55,438 nt of DNA, from positions 1-55,438 of the forward strand of contig NZ_WUEH01000025.1 in the NCBI RefSeq assembly GCF_010468615.1. The letters run 5' to 3'. A program made the translations under genes and the position numbers. The stretch is from Pseudodesulfovibrio sp. JC047 (GTDB lineage: Bacteria; Desulfobacterota; Desulfovibrionia; Desulfovibrionales; Desulfovibrionaceae). The notes under the pieces were generated by a model. It was given only the letters and a program-made list of their open reading frames with translations. It was not told the DNA's origin and made no database searches. This document shows, piece after piece, positions 22,547 through 31,235 of the stretch (its first letter is position 1; each line of letters begins with the position of its first letter).

Positions 22547-23371
22547 TCAGGAGTGAAAGAGTAATGCTGTAATTATGCCACCATGTGCATTCTGCGGGAG
22601 CTTGGCAACGGAAATATTGTGCAGTTTTAGGGTACTGCCACCATATGTTTTGCTGGACAGATACCGTTTGAGTGCTGCGCCATGCTGTGGTCGTTGCATT
22701 TTGAGAGTACAGGCCAGTGTGGGAGTTTTGAGCAGAAATTCAATGCAGACCATGCCCATTTTGGCATGATCGAATTCTACTAGGATTTTTCGTAATGAGG
22801 TCGATTGCTTTGGTTGGGTGATGACCGTGACCTGTCGATGGCACAATGGGGCCAGCCACGGTTGATAAAAAACCTGTCCTCGGCCTGTAGGCTCCAAAGT
22901 TGTCGATATGGTTGAGGCGCAGCGTACCGCATCCATGTAGCGGGTGTACAATTCTTTGTTTCCCGTCAGAATATGAAGGAATTCATTCCGCTGTAAAAAA
23001 AAATTCTTTTGGGATAGTGAACGTTGTTCTGGTTTGAATTGTTTTTCGAACAGGATTCGTGCTGTGTCGAACGTTGTAGCCAAGCCAAGGGGGGCCGAAG
23101 AACCGGAGTGTCCGTCTGTCAGTTCCTTGAGCATTATTTTGGGATGCAGAGCAGTGATTTGAAAAAAAAGTGTACTGCCTTCTCGGTGCGAGGTCGCCAC
23201 TTGGGCCAGAAGTCGGTCGCCGTTCAAATCGACCCATGCCATTCCATTGGCAATGTTTTTGATGACCGTGCCACGGATTTTTTGTCCGATTCGATGTCTT
23301 TTTTTGAATGATTCAGACCGGTTGCCGTCTCCAAATCCTCCGGAGGACATGCCATATCCTTTGATGCGCAT
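22547..23371 (-). CDS. Hypothetical protein, possible FliK C-terminal-like domain
   Basis: A 274-residue soluble protein, last gene of the flagellar operon. Residues 25-75 resemble a small beta-barrel (RGTVIKNIANGMAWVDLNGDRLLAQV...GSTLFFQI), the segment that often precedes FliK-type domains. The C-terminal half (about 165-240: QSTSLRKILVEFDHAKMGMV...ACTLKMQRPQHGAALKRYL) follows the pattern of the flagellar hook-length control domain, in which beta strands around L-x-P-x-x-L-G are followed by a helix. The match is by eye only. Position downstream of fliL and a DUF2802 gene supports a flagellar role. A true FliK would be longer. Confidence 0.5.
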   Translation of the reverse strand: MRIKGYGMSSGGFGDGNRSESFKKRHRIGQKIRGTVIKNIANGMAWVDLNGDRLLAQVATSHREGSTLFFQITALHPKIMLKELTDGHSGSSAPLGLATTFDTARILFEKQFKPEQRSLSQKNFFLQRNEFLHILTGNKELYTRYMDAVRCASTISTTLEPTGRGQVFYQPWLAPLCHRQVTVITQPKQSTSLRKILVEFDHAKMGMVCIEFLLKTPTLACTLKMQRPQHGAALKRYLSSKTYGGSTLKLHNISVAKLPQNAHGGIITALLFHS

Positions 23372-23387
23372 TGTGTGCCCTGTGCTG

Positions 23388-23795
23388 TTACGATTGATCG
23401 AGTATCAACTCGATTTCTTCCAGACTTAACCCGGTTTTTTTGGCAAGTTGTCCATTCGATTTGCCGGTGCGGTGGCCTTGAATGATGATTTCACGCATGA
23501 AATGTGGTGACTTGCAATATTCATTGGCAAGATCGACCAGTTTTTGCAAAGAGGCAGCCTTTTTTTCGAGTTCTGAATTCAGAGCGACCAACTCTTGCTG
23601 GCGTTGTTCGAATGTTGAGACAAGCTCATTTTCCAATTGCGTGTTGAATTGCAGGCGTTTGATGAATTCCTGTTGGTTGGCTTGGAGGCCGGAAAGCAGG
23701 GTTTCCGATTTTTTCAGCCGTAAGAAAAAAAGGATGACAATGATAAGTAGAACGATTTCGCTGAAAGAAAATAGGAGTATGAGCAGATCAGACAT
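23388..23795 (-). CDS. DUF2802-like membrane-anchored coiled-coil protein
   Basis: A 135-residue protein with one N-terminal membrane helix (residues 3-25), a coiled-coil from about 35 to 90, and a C-terminal helical domain (SNGQLAKKTGLSLEEIELIL) that looks like a small HTH. The order and the C-terminal G-x-S-x-x-x-I-A-x-x-x-G-L-S-x-x-E-I-x-L pattern match the DUF2802 family, which in many polar flagellates lies next to fleN, fliA and chemotaxis genes. The function is unknown. Confidence 0.7.
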   Translation of the reverse strand: MSDLLILLFSFSEIVLLIIVILFFLRLKKSETLLSGLQANQQEFIKRLQFNTQLENELVSTFEQRQQELVALNSELEKKAASLQKLVDLANEYCKSPHFMREIIIQGHRTGKSNGQLAKKTGLSLEEIELILDQS

Positions 23796-23842
23796 GCAGG
23801 GTTTCCTCGATGAGAAAATATGTGACTATGAAATGTGAATTG

Positions 23843-24169
23843 TTAAATTTTGACGTTGACGATATTCCCAGCCCACGGTGAAGCACTGGAGGCTCCGCCT
23901 TCTGATGGCTCTGCGTCCTGTTCCTTTTCTTTGTGCTCAAAGGGTGGGGGCTGATGTTCGTTATTGTGCCCATCCCTGTCAACCTGGGCTGTGTTGGCAT
24001 TTTTTTCGACCTGCTGAACGAGGCCTTCCTGTTTTTGGATTTGTTCACGGATAAGTGGTCCGAATAATTGCCTTTGAATTTCCGGTTTGGCATTTTCCGC
24101 ATGGGCTATCTTTTGGACATACGGCAACTGCGATATCAAAATCGGCAGATCCAGCGGAGTCGGGCTCAT
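23843..24169 (-). CDS. Small hypothetical protein in the flagellar operon
   Basis: A 108-residue soluble protein starting MSPTPLDLPILISQLPYVQKIAHAE. The first 60 residues are helical; the rest is low in complexity, with H, P, E and N (NNEHQPPPFEHKEKEQDAEPSEGG), and is probably unstructured. It starts three bases after the fliL stop. I do not recognise a family; similar short unknowns with an N-terminal L-P-x-x-x-K-x-x motif accompany fliL in related genomes, but that is recollection, not evidence from this sequence. Confidence 0.65.
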   Translation of the reverse strand: MSPTPLDLPILISQLPYVQKIAHAENAKPEIQRQLFGPLIREQIQKQEGLVQQVEKNANTAQVDRDGHNNEHQPPPFEHKEKEQDAEPSEGGASSASPWAGNIVNVKI

Positions 24170-24172
24170 GGG

Positions 24173-24856
24173 TTACCTCACTAGATATTGTTCGAACATC
24201 AATGTTTCGAACTGACCAAATCCCATATATTGGTTGATGATTGCCAACAATTCCTTTTTGAGTTTATCACTATTTTCTGTATCGGACAAAAATTCTAAAT
24301 CTTTATTTTTCAGATAATAAAACAAGGCGTTTCTGACCGCATAGGTTTCCTGCTTGAACTGCATGGACAGGCCTTCATCGTCTGTCGAAACCAAAACACG
24401 TATTTCAAGAAATCTGGTTGTCCCTTCCGCGTCTTTTTGTTCAATCAAAAAGGGGTCAAGTCGAATCAGTATTTGCGGTGTGACCGTCGTAACTGGTGTG
24501 GTTTCGGGTGCGCGAAGGTTTTCTGTCTGCGTTGGAAGAGGAGGCGGTGGGGGCGGAGGGGCTTCCGGTTTGCGGAGGAGCAGGAGAATGATAACCGCAA
24601 CAAGCAAAAGAATAATACCGGCACTGACGAGAACAATTTTGTTCTTGAAAAGACCAGCAAATTTATTCGGCGATTTTTCTTCACTTTCAGGGAGAAGAGG
24701 TGTTTCCTCTTCTCCATCCAAAATTTCCTCGTCGTCTTCGTCTTCGAGAAAAGGGGCGTCATCCAGGTCCAGATCAACCTTTTGTGTGGCTCTGCTTACT
24801 TCAGTGTCGTCAAGCTGCGCCTTGGGTTGTTCGACATTTTCTTCCGGTGATGCCAT
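24173..24856 (-). CDS. fliL: Flagellar basal-body-associated protein FliL
   Basis: A 227-residue protein from the ATG at 24856, which has GGAGG 7 bases before it; an upstream ATG would add 14 residues without a ribosome site. The N-terminal 65 residues are unusually acidic (FLEDEDDEEILDGEEE). One membrane helix follows (about 75-98), then a run of seven prolines, then the periplasmic FliL domain (LDPFLIEQK...LEIRVLVST...VRNALFYYLKNK). FliL supports the stator around the flagellar motor. The long acidic cytoplasmic tail is not part of the basic family and may bind other motor proteins. Confidence 0.9.
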   Translation of the reverse strand: MASPEENVEQPKAQLDDTEVSRATQKVDLDLDDAPFLEDEDDEEILDGEEETPLLPESEEKSPNKFAGLFKNKIVLVSAGIILLLVAVIILLLLRKPEAPPPPPPPLPTQTENLRAPETTPVTTVTPQILIRLDPFLIEQKDAEGTTRFLEIRVLVSTDDEGLSMQFKQETYAVRNALFYYLKNKDLEFLSDTENSDKLKKELLAIINQYMGFGQFETLMFEQYLVR

Positions 24857-24930
24857 GTCAGTGACCTCCTCGGTGTCGTTTGGGAAAAGCAGGACCATTC
24901 ATTTTTGACGCCGAACACGTTGAGAGAGAC

Positions 24931-25311
24931 TTAGGCGAAGATTTTTTCGATCTTCTGGCCCAACGTTTCCGGGGTGAAAGGTTTGACGATATAATTGGAG
25001 ACCTTGGCCTGAACAGCCTCAATGATGTTTTCTTGCTGTGCTTCAGCGGTGACCATCAAGAAGGGAATGTCAGCATATTCTTCGCTGGCACGGACTTTAC
25101 GCAACAGTTCAATACCTGACATGGTCGGCATGTTCCAATCAGAGACGATGAAATCGATATTGTCTTTGTTGAGGACTTCCCATGCCGTTGATCCGTCATC
25201 CGCTTCGACAATATTGGTGAATCCGAGTTGGCGCAGGATATTCTTGATGATTTTTCGCATGGTGGAGAAGTCATCGACGACAAGAACGCGCATGTTGGTA
25301 TCGTAACTCAT
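24931..25311 (-). CDS. cheY: Chemotaxis response regulator CheY
   Basis: A 126-residue receiver protein starting MSYDTNMRVLVVDDFSTMRKIIKNIL behind AAAGGAG. The acidic pair DD is at residues 13-14, the phosphoacceptor Asp in VSDWNMP at about 58, the Thr in VTAEAQ and Lys in VKPFTPE. FSTMRKI and WNMP are the specific CheY signatures that contact FliM. It lies between fliA and fliL in the flagellar operon, so it is the motor-binding CheY rather than a general regulator. Confidence 0.95.
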   Translation of the reverse strand: MSYDTNMRVLVVDDFSTMRKIIKNILRQLGFTNIVEADDGSTAWEVLNKDNIDFIVSDWNMPTMSGIELLRKVRASEEYADIPFLMVTAEAQQENIIEAVQAKVSNYIVKPFTPETLGQKIEKIFA

Positions 25312-25333
25312 TCAATATCTCCTTTCGTGAGTT

Positions 25334-26119
25334 CTACTCGTCTTCATAACGAGCTCGGAACGTTTTTCGTAATTTTTTGAGTGCCTGTGAGTGAAGTTGA
25401 GAAACCCGACCTTCAGTTATATCCATAACTTCAGCTGTTTCTTTCATGTTCAATTCCTCACCATAATATAAAGATATGACCAATTTTTCTCGTGGCGTCA
25501 ATTCTTCAATGAGATTGGCTACTTTGTCAACAATCTCCTGAAATGCGGCAGACTGAAACGGTTCGTCATCAGTCATGCTTTTTTGACCTAACATGTTTTC
25601 CTGAAAGGAATCCAGACTCAGACAAACTTGATTATGGAGCGCTTCGAGTCCTTGCCGAACCTCTTTTTCAGATAAACCGGTATGATCCTGGATCTGTTCG
25701 GCGGTGGCTGGTGCACCTGTTTGGTGCTCTATCTGTCGAGTCGCGTCTTCAAGAACTTTGACTTTTTGACGAAGTCCTCTGGAAAACCAGTCCATTCTTC
25801 TGAGTTCATCAAGCATGGCCCCCTTGATTCGATTTTCTGAATACGTATCGAATTTGATACCAAGCGTGGGATTGAATTTTCCCAGGGCATCGAGGAGGCC
25901 GAGGCTCCCCGCGCTGATAAGCTCGTTGAGCTCAACGCTTTGTGGGAGTTTGACTTTGAGCCGCAGAGCAAGAATCCGGATTTTGGGCGCATAAAAGCGA
26001 ACGATGTTTTCCCTGTCTCGCGGGGAAAAATCGTCCCAGGCTTTGACGCCCTTTTCCAGGTCAAGCCACGGACCGTTCCTGGAAGAGGAGTTTTTTCCAG
26101 AAGAATTTAATATTGCCAT
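25334..26119 (-). CDS. fliA: RNA polymerase sigma-28 factor FliA
   Basis: A 261-residue sigma factor with regions 2, 3 and 4: LISAGSLGLLDALGKFNP...FDTYSENRIKGAMLDELRRMDW is region 2/3 typical of FliA, and LNMKETAEVMDITEGRVSQLHSQALKKLR is the region 4 HTH. It directs late flagellar genes. The first ATG lies 59 bases inside the preceding fleN gene and has no visible ribosome site; no other good start exists, so translation is probably coupled to fleN. No anti-sigma factor FlgM is in this window. Confidence 0.95.
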   Translation of the reverse strand: MAILNSSGKNSSSRNGPWLDLEKGVKAWDDFSPRDRENIVRFYAPKIRILALRLKVKLPQSVELNELISAGSLGLLDALGKFNPTLGIKFDTYSENRIKGAMLDELRRMDWFSRGLRQKVKVLEDATRQIEHQTGAPATAEQIQDHTGLSEKEVRQGLEALHNQVCLSLDSFQENMLGQKSMTDDEPFQSAAFQEIVDKVANLIEELTPREKLVISLYYGEELNMKETAEVMDITEGRVSQLHSQALKKLRKTFRARYEDE

Positions 26120-26888
26120 CTGAATTTGGTGTAACTTCCCAATCGGTTATAATTTGTGCCGTTTGTTTGACGGCGACACTTGCCGGGGTTTTTGGAAATT
26201 TGTGACAAAACGGTGTTTGCGCAATGACCGAATTGCGGACATTGAGGTCATAGGGAATGAATCCGACCAAGTCCAATGAGATACCGTCGAGAAAATGGTC
26301 GCAGGCTCCAAGCAGTTTCAAATACACATCTCGTGCGGCCTTTTTATTTTTGACCATATTGACCACAACACGGAATCGTTCCACACCGTGATGCAGTTTG
26401 AGAACTTTGATAAGCGCATATGCGTCGGTCAGGGACGTGGGTTCCGGGGTGATGACCAGCAGTCTTTCCTGAACCGCGAGATTGAAATACAACACATTTT
26501 CATTGATACCGGCTCCGGTATCGACGATGAGATAGTCGATGTTGTCTTCAAGCGTGTCCATGGCGTCGAGCAGATCGAGCTTTTGGCCCATGTCGAGACT
26601 GACCATGTCACTGATGCCCGAAGAGGCTGGCAGGATGCGGAAGCCATAGGGCGTATCAAACAGAATCATGTCAAGATTCATGTCTTCATGGAAAAGATGA
26701 AACAGATTGTATTCCGGTGCGAGGCCGAGGATGACGTCAACGTTGGCGAGGCCGAGATCCGCATCAAGGAGGACAACCTTTTTACCGGCAGCACTCAGTG
26801 AATGGGCAAGATTGACGGATATGTTGGTTTTTCCGACTCCGCCTTTACCGGAGGTGACCGAAAAAACAAGGGGTAAATTCGAACTCAT
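26061..26888 (-). CDS. fleN: Flagellar number regulator FleN/FlhG (MinD-like ATPase)
   Basis: A 275-residue P-loop ATPase of the MinD/ParA class. The deviant Walker A is SGKGGVGKTN near residue 13-22, followed by VVLLDADLGLANVDVILG (switch region) and YLIVDTGAGINENVL. With FlhF it sets the number and site of polar flagella. It has the usual short length and no long C-terminal amphipathic tail, although the last residues FFWKKLLFQERS are basic and hydrophobic. It lies between flhF and fliA, the classical order. Confidence 0.93.
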   Translation of the reverse strand: MSSNLPLVFSVTSGKGGVGKTNISVNLAHSLSAAGKKVVLLDADLGLANVDVILGLAPEYNLFHLFHEDMNLDMILFDTPYGFRILPASSGISDMVSLDMGQKLDLLDAMDTLEDNIDYLIVDTGAGINENVLYFNLAVQERLLVITPEPTSLTDAYALIKVLKLHHGVERFRVVVNMVKNKKAARDVYLKLLGACDHFLDGISLDLVGFIPYDLNVRNSVIAQTPFCHKFPKTPASVAVKQTAQIITDWEVTPNSDGNIKFFWKKLLFQERSVA

Positions 26889-26906
26889 GGCGTCTATGTA
26901 TCTCCT

Positions 26907-27980
26907 TTATGGTTGGATGTCGCCATTGGGCAGGGTGCGCATGAATAAAAGTCGCCATACCATTTCTTCCGAGGCTGCTTTAATGCTGTTTTTCAGACTG
27001 GCTCCGTAAGAAAGTGCCGAGACCGGCAGTCCGCTGGCGCACGCCATGTTCAATACTGCGCCAAATGTACAGGCTTCATCGAGTTTCGTCCAGATAACAC
27101 TCGCAAGTTGTTCACTTTTATATTTTTCAAAAAAGCGTTCGAACTGGGCTTCACTATAATAGGGGTTCAAGACCAGGTGCATGGACATATCTCGACACCC
27201 ATGCATCCCGTAAAGTTGCAGCCATTCTTCAAGTGTTGTGTTTCCCGGCAGACCGGGAAGATCTACGAAAATTACATCAAATTGATCCGATTCCTTGTGC
27301 AGGAGAGCGAAGTCCTCCCGGGTGATTATTTCTCGAAAAGCGAGGCCGCTCAATTCAGCATAATGTTTAAGCACCAAACGACCTTTGCCTCGTCCTCCGT
27401 CCGCTGTCGCCAGACAGATGCGGGTCCGTGGATGATTTTTTTTGAATTGGAGGGCAAGGCGAACAAGACTGGTTGTTTTTCCTGCGCCGCCGGGACCGGT
27501 GAATGCCTGAAATTTGGCGGTCCAGTGTTTTTGCTCGAAAGGAGTCGCTTTGAGTAACGGGTCCAGTGCCGCCATGATCGACCGCTTTGGTTCGTCTCGA
27601 AGCGCACAGTAGAGGCGAGCCAAGACCTTTTCGTTGACGTCTTCGCGCTCCAGATACTCCAAGGCAATTTTTTGTTTTGGAGACAAACGGTTGAGTTCTA
27701 TTTGCGGTTTCATCAAGGCCATGATCTGGCTTTTGATCTGGCTCCATTCCCTTTGCCAGCCTGCGGAATCCTGCAAGGCTTCGTCAACAACGTCGTCACG
27801 AGTCTGTTTTGATGAGGAGGACGAGGGCGTGTGGTCAATTGCCGCAACAACTTCACAACATTTGCATCCGTTGTCCGTGATTGTTTCGTTTGACAAGATT
27901 ACTGCGTCTTCACCAAGGTCTGCCTTGACTTTGGCAAAAGCGGCGGTGGTTGTTGCGGCTCGGAATGTTTTCATTCTCAT
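26907..27980 (-). CDS. flhF: Flagellar biosynthesis GTPase FlhF
   Basis: A 357-residue SRP-type GTPase. The N-terminal basic/B domain starts MRMKTFRAATTTAAFAKVKADLGEDAVILSN, as in FlhF. The NG domain has the P-loop GPGGAGKTTSLVRLA at about residues 167-181, DGGRGKGRLVLKHYA where SRP GTPases have DTxRxxA-like residues, and VIWTKLDEACTFGAVLN as the G4 motif TKLD. FlhF places the polar flagellum and recruits FliF. It follows flhA after 9 bases. Confidence 0.93.
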   Translation of the reverse strand: MRMKTFRAATTTAAFAKVKADLGEDAVILSNETITDNGCKCCEVVAAIDHTPSSSSSKQTRDDVVDEALQDSAGWQREWSQIKSQIMALMKPQIELNRLSPKQKIALEYLEREDVNEKVLARLYCALRDEPKRSIMAALDPLLKATPFEQKHWTAKFQAFTGPGGAGKTTSLVRLALQFKKNHPRTRICLATADGGRGKGRLVLKHYAELSGLAFREIITREDFALLHKESDQFDVIFVDLPGLPGNTTLEEWLQLYGMHGCRDMSMHLVLNPYYSEAQFERFFEKYKSEQLASVIWTKLDEACTFGAVLNMACASGLPVSALSYGASLKNSIKAASEEMVWRLLFMRTLPNGDIQP

Positions 27981-27989
27981 ACGACGATC

Positions 27990-30089
27990 CTAGATTTCAA
28001 CGGTTGCGGCTGACTGAATTTTGACATCTGCGGGGATTTCTGCCTGAGAAACGACAGGGAGTGTCGGAATGAATCTGGTGAGTAACTGGGCCAGTTGCGA
28101 CCGAAGCTGTGGCGTGACCAATAGAATGGGTTGGCCATCTGCGACCATGGCGTCCTCTGTGGACTTGTTGATAGCCTGGATGAGCTGTTGTGCGACACCC
28201 GGTTCCAGCGCAAGGTATCCTCCTTGTTCGGCGGGGCGCATCGCATTATGCAGTATTTCGTCCACTTGCGGGCTCATGGTAATGATGGGCAGTGCTCCGT
28301 CTTCCCCCATGTAGGGCTTGACGATGGTTCGGCCCATCTTGGCCCGGACGTACTCCGTCAATTGAACTGGGTCCTGCGTGGCGGTGCCGTAATCGGCAAG
28401 GGTTTCAACTATCGTGAGCAGATCGCGAATGGAGACATTCTCCTGGACAAGGGCTTGAAGGACTTTTTGGACGCCACCAATGGTGAGGACCGCCGGGACG
28501 AGGCTTTCCACGGCCTTGGGTGCCCGTTTCGACAGGTTATCCAGCAGTTCCTGTGTCTCTTGACGTCCGAGGAATTCATGCAGATTGCGCCTGAAGACTT
28601 CGGTCAAATGCGTGGCGATGACGGTTGAAGGATCAACCACAGTATAGCCAGCCAGCATGGCCTCTTCTTTTTGGGCTTCTGGAATCCAGACTGCGGGAAG
28701 GTTGAAGGCCGGTTCAACGGTCTCGACACCTTCGATTCGTTGTTTGGCATCACCTGGGTCCATGGCCAGATAGTGGTCAATGAGCAGTTCGGCACTGGCA
28801 ACGGGGTTGCCTTTGATGAGAACGCGGTATTCTCCGGGTTTGAGCTGGAGGTTATCTCTCAAATGCAATGAGGGAACGACCACGCCCATGTCCAGAGCGA
28901 ATTGCCGGCGAATGGAGCGGATTCGTGAAAGCAGATTGCCGTTTTGCTCTTCATCGACCAGGGGAATAAGTCCGTATCCAACCTCAAGTTCCAATTGGTC
29001 GAGCGGAAGCAAGGCTTGGACTTCTTCGGGAGTATCGAGTGTCGGAGTGTTCTTGGGAGTGATTTCTTCAATACCACCGCCCATTTCTTGTTGTTGTTTC
29101 GAAGAGAGATGTCCGACGGTGTAGGTAATGACGGCCAGGGTCAGGAATGGCAGAGTGGGCATTCCCGGAACAATGCCAAATATGACCAGAATACATGAGA
29201 CCAGTTTGAGCGCGCGGTGATGGAATGACAACTGGCCGATGAATTCTTCACCCATTTTGGCTTCGGCTGCCGCGCGGGAAACAATGATACCGGCCGAGGT
29301 GGAAATGATGAGGGATGGAATCGTGGATACGAGCCCATCACCGATGGTCAACAAGGTGTATGTCTGGGCTGCCTGCATCCATTGCATGTCTTTTTGAATG
29401 ATGCCGATGAGGATGCCGCCGATAATGTTGATGCAGGTAATCATGAGACCGGCGGTAACGTCTCCTGAAACGAATTTCCCGGCACCGTCCATGGCTCCGT
29501 AGAAATCGGCTTCGCGGCGCATCTTGTCGCGACGTTGTGTGGCCTCTTCTTCATCGATCAGTCCGGCATTGAGATCCGCCTCAATCGCCATTTGTTTTCC
29601 TGGCATGGCGTCCAGGGTAAAACGGGCGGCGACTTCGGCAATACGAGTGGTACCAGTGACAATGACTGTTTTGTTGAGAATAAACAAAATCATGAAAATA
29701 ACGATACCAACCAAATAGTTACCGCCAACGACAAATTCTCCGAAACTTTGAATGACCGACCCCGCTGCGGACGTTCCCTCGTCGCCGTGTAACAGGATGG
29801 CTCGGGTTGTGGCCACGTTTAGTGCCAGCCGAAGTAAGGTGGTCACCAAAAGGAGTGAAGGGAAAATGGAAAATTCAAGCGGGGAGGTCATGAACATGGA
29901 GGTCACCAAAATAACCAGCCCAAGAGAAATGGAAATGGAAAGCATGAAGTCAATGAACGGTGTCGGCAGGGGAATCAGCATCACAAAAAGGATGGTGACA
30001 ACGCCGCCGGCCAGCAAGATATCTCCCTGTTTGGAGAATTTGGCGTAATTGATTTGTGGAATTACTGTTTTATCGGAAGGCTGAGCCAT
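27990..30089 (-). CDS. flhA: Flagellar export gate protein FlhA
   Basis: A 699-residue protein. The N-terminal part has eight predicted membrane helices with the family block FIDFMLSISISLGLVILVTSMFM and the FHIPEP-like region FTLDAMPGKQMAIEADLNAG, which marks the cytoplasmic loop between helices 4 and 5. The C-terminal half (from about 340) is the cytoplasmic ring domain that docks chaperone-substrate complexes. Length and motifs are normal. It lies between flhB and flhF in the operon. Confidence 0.97.
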   Translation of the reverse strand: MAQPSDKTVIPQINYAKFSKQGDILLAGGVVTILFVMLIPLPTPFIDFMLSISISLGLVILVTSMFMTSPLEFSIFPSLLLVTTLLRLALNVATTRAILLHGDEGTSAAGSVIQSFGEFVVGGNYLVGIVIFMILFILNKTVIVTGTTRIAEVAARFTLDAMPGKQMAIEADLNAGLIDEEEATQRRDKMRREADFYGAMDGAGKFVSGDVTAGLMITCINIIGGILIGIIQKDMQWMQAAQTYTLLTIGDGLVSTIPSLIISTSAGIIVSRAAAEAKMGEEFIGQLSFHHRALKLVSCILVIFGIVPGMPTLPFLTLAVITYTVGHLSSKQQQEMGGGIEEITPKNTPTLDTPEEVQALLPLDQLELEVGYGLIPLVDEEQNGNLLSRIRSIRRQFALDMGVVVPSLHLRDNLQLKPGEYRVLIKGNPVASAELLIDHYLAMDPGDAKQRIEGVETVEPAFNLPAVWIPEAQKEEAMLAGYTVVDPSTVIATHLTEVFRRNLHEFLGRQETQELLDNLSKRAPKAVESLVPAVLTIGGVQKVLQALVQENVSIRDLLTIVETLADYGTATQDPVQLTEYVRAKMGRTIVKPYMGEDGALPIITMSPQVDEILHNAMRPAEQGGYLALEPGVAQQLIQAINKSTEDAMVADGQPILLVTPQLRSQLAQLLTRFIPTLPVVSQAEIPADVKIQSAATVEI

Positions 30090-30155
30090 GTTTTTGACAC
30101 CTTTTGTAGAATATTCGCAGAGGGGCCGAAGAAGGTGTTCACTGTCTGTAAGTGC

Positions 30156-31223
30156 CTACCGATTCTTGAATCTTTCCAGTTTTGCCAGAATCGCGGCCAC
30201 AGCTTGAAACAGTTCCTCCGGGATTGTTTCCCCGATCTCTACCTGTTTATACAAAGCCTGTGCCAAGGGGACGTTTTGTTGGAGAGGAATGTTGTTTTCT
30301 CGAGCGACTTCCTTGATGCGTTCAGCGACCTTGTTCATGCCCTTGGCCAGAACCAACGGCGCGGGAGCGACCAATGGATCATATTGCAAGGCAACGGCAT
30401 AATGTGTGGGGTTGGTAATGACCACGTCCGCCTTGGGGATATCCTGAAACATCCGCGACGTCATCATTTCCATCATTTTATTACGTTGTTGCATTTTGAC
30501 TTTCGGGTCACCTTCCATTTGTTTCCGTTCGTCTTGCACTTCATCCTTCGACATCTTGATTTGTTCTTCGTAGTTCCACCGTTGGTAGACGAGGTCTGCT
30601 ATTGCAATGATGAGCATGGGGATGAGCGCATAGCAGGTCATTTTGTATCCGGCGGACAGGATGAAGACAATAACCCCATAGGTGCTCGCATGGAATAGCG
30701 GAAGCAGGTTGGGCAATTCCTGTTTTATGACAATGTACGGGGCGATGCCGACAGCCACGGCCTGGAGAATGCTTTTCCCGAGATTGATGACTGTTTCCGG
30801 ACTGAGAAACATTTTTTTGAGACCATTTACCAGGTTGAACATCTTGGCAAATTTGGGCGTCATTGGTTTCATTGTCCACAGAGAACCGACTTGCAGCCGT
30901 CCGGTGAGCCATGCCATGAAAGCCACAAACAGGAGAATGGGCATGGCCAGAATCGCCATTCGATGAATACCCCAGGTGAACAGGGTATATGCGGAGTTCT
31001 TGTCCACATCCCAATAAATGGCTTCAGTAAATGTCCATCTATAAATTTCAATAAATTCAGAATGATAAAAGTTTATCATGACCCGCATGGCAATAACGCC
31101 AGCGAGCAAAACCATGACTTTGCTGATTTCCTGCCCTTTGGCGACGTTGCCGTCTTCGCGTTGCTTTTCTCGCCGTTTTTCAGAGGCTTTTTCGGTTTTA
31201 CTTGGATCGTCTTGGCCTATCAT
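30156..31223 (-). CDS. flhB: Flagellar export switch protein FlhB
   Basis: A 355-residue protein with four membrane helices (about residues 30-210) and a cytoplasmic domain. The self-cleavage motif NPTH is at residues 271-274 (VVITNPTHYAVAL), with the conserved downstream pattern LVLAKGMNKVAERIKEVARENNIP. Cleavage between N and P switches export from hook to filament proteins. The N-terminal EKASEKRREKQREDGNVAKGQEI is typical. It is 12 bases downstream of fliR. Confidence 0.97.
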   Translation of the reverse strand: MIGQDDPSKTEKASEKRREKQREDGNVAKGQEISKVMVLLAGVIAMRVMINFYHSEFIEIYRWTFTEAIYWDVDKNSAYTLFTWGIHRMAILAMPILLFVAFMAWLTGRLQVGSLWTMKPMTPKFAKMFNLVNGLKKMFLSPETVINLGKSILQAVAVGIAPYIVIKQELPNLLPLFHASTYGVIVFILSAGYKMTCYALIPMLIIAIADLVYQRWNYEEQIKMSKDEVQDERKQMEGDPKVKMQQRNKMMEMMTSRMFQDIPKADVVITNPTHYAVALQYDPLVAPAPLVLAKGMNKVAERIKEVARENNIPLQQNVPLAQALYKQVEIGETIPEELFQAVAAILAKLERFKNR

Positions 31224-31235
31224 GAGTGCATTCCC

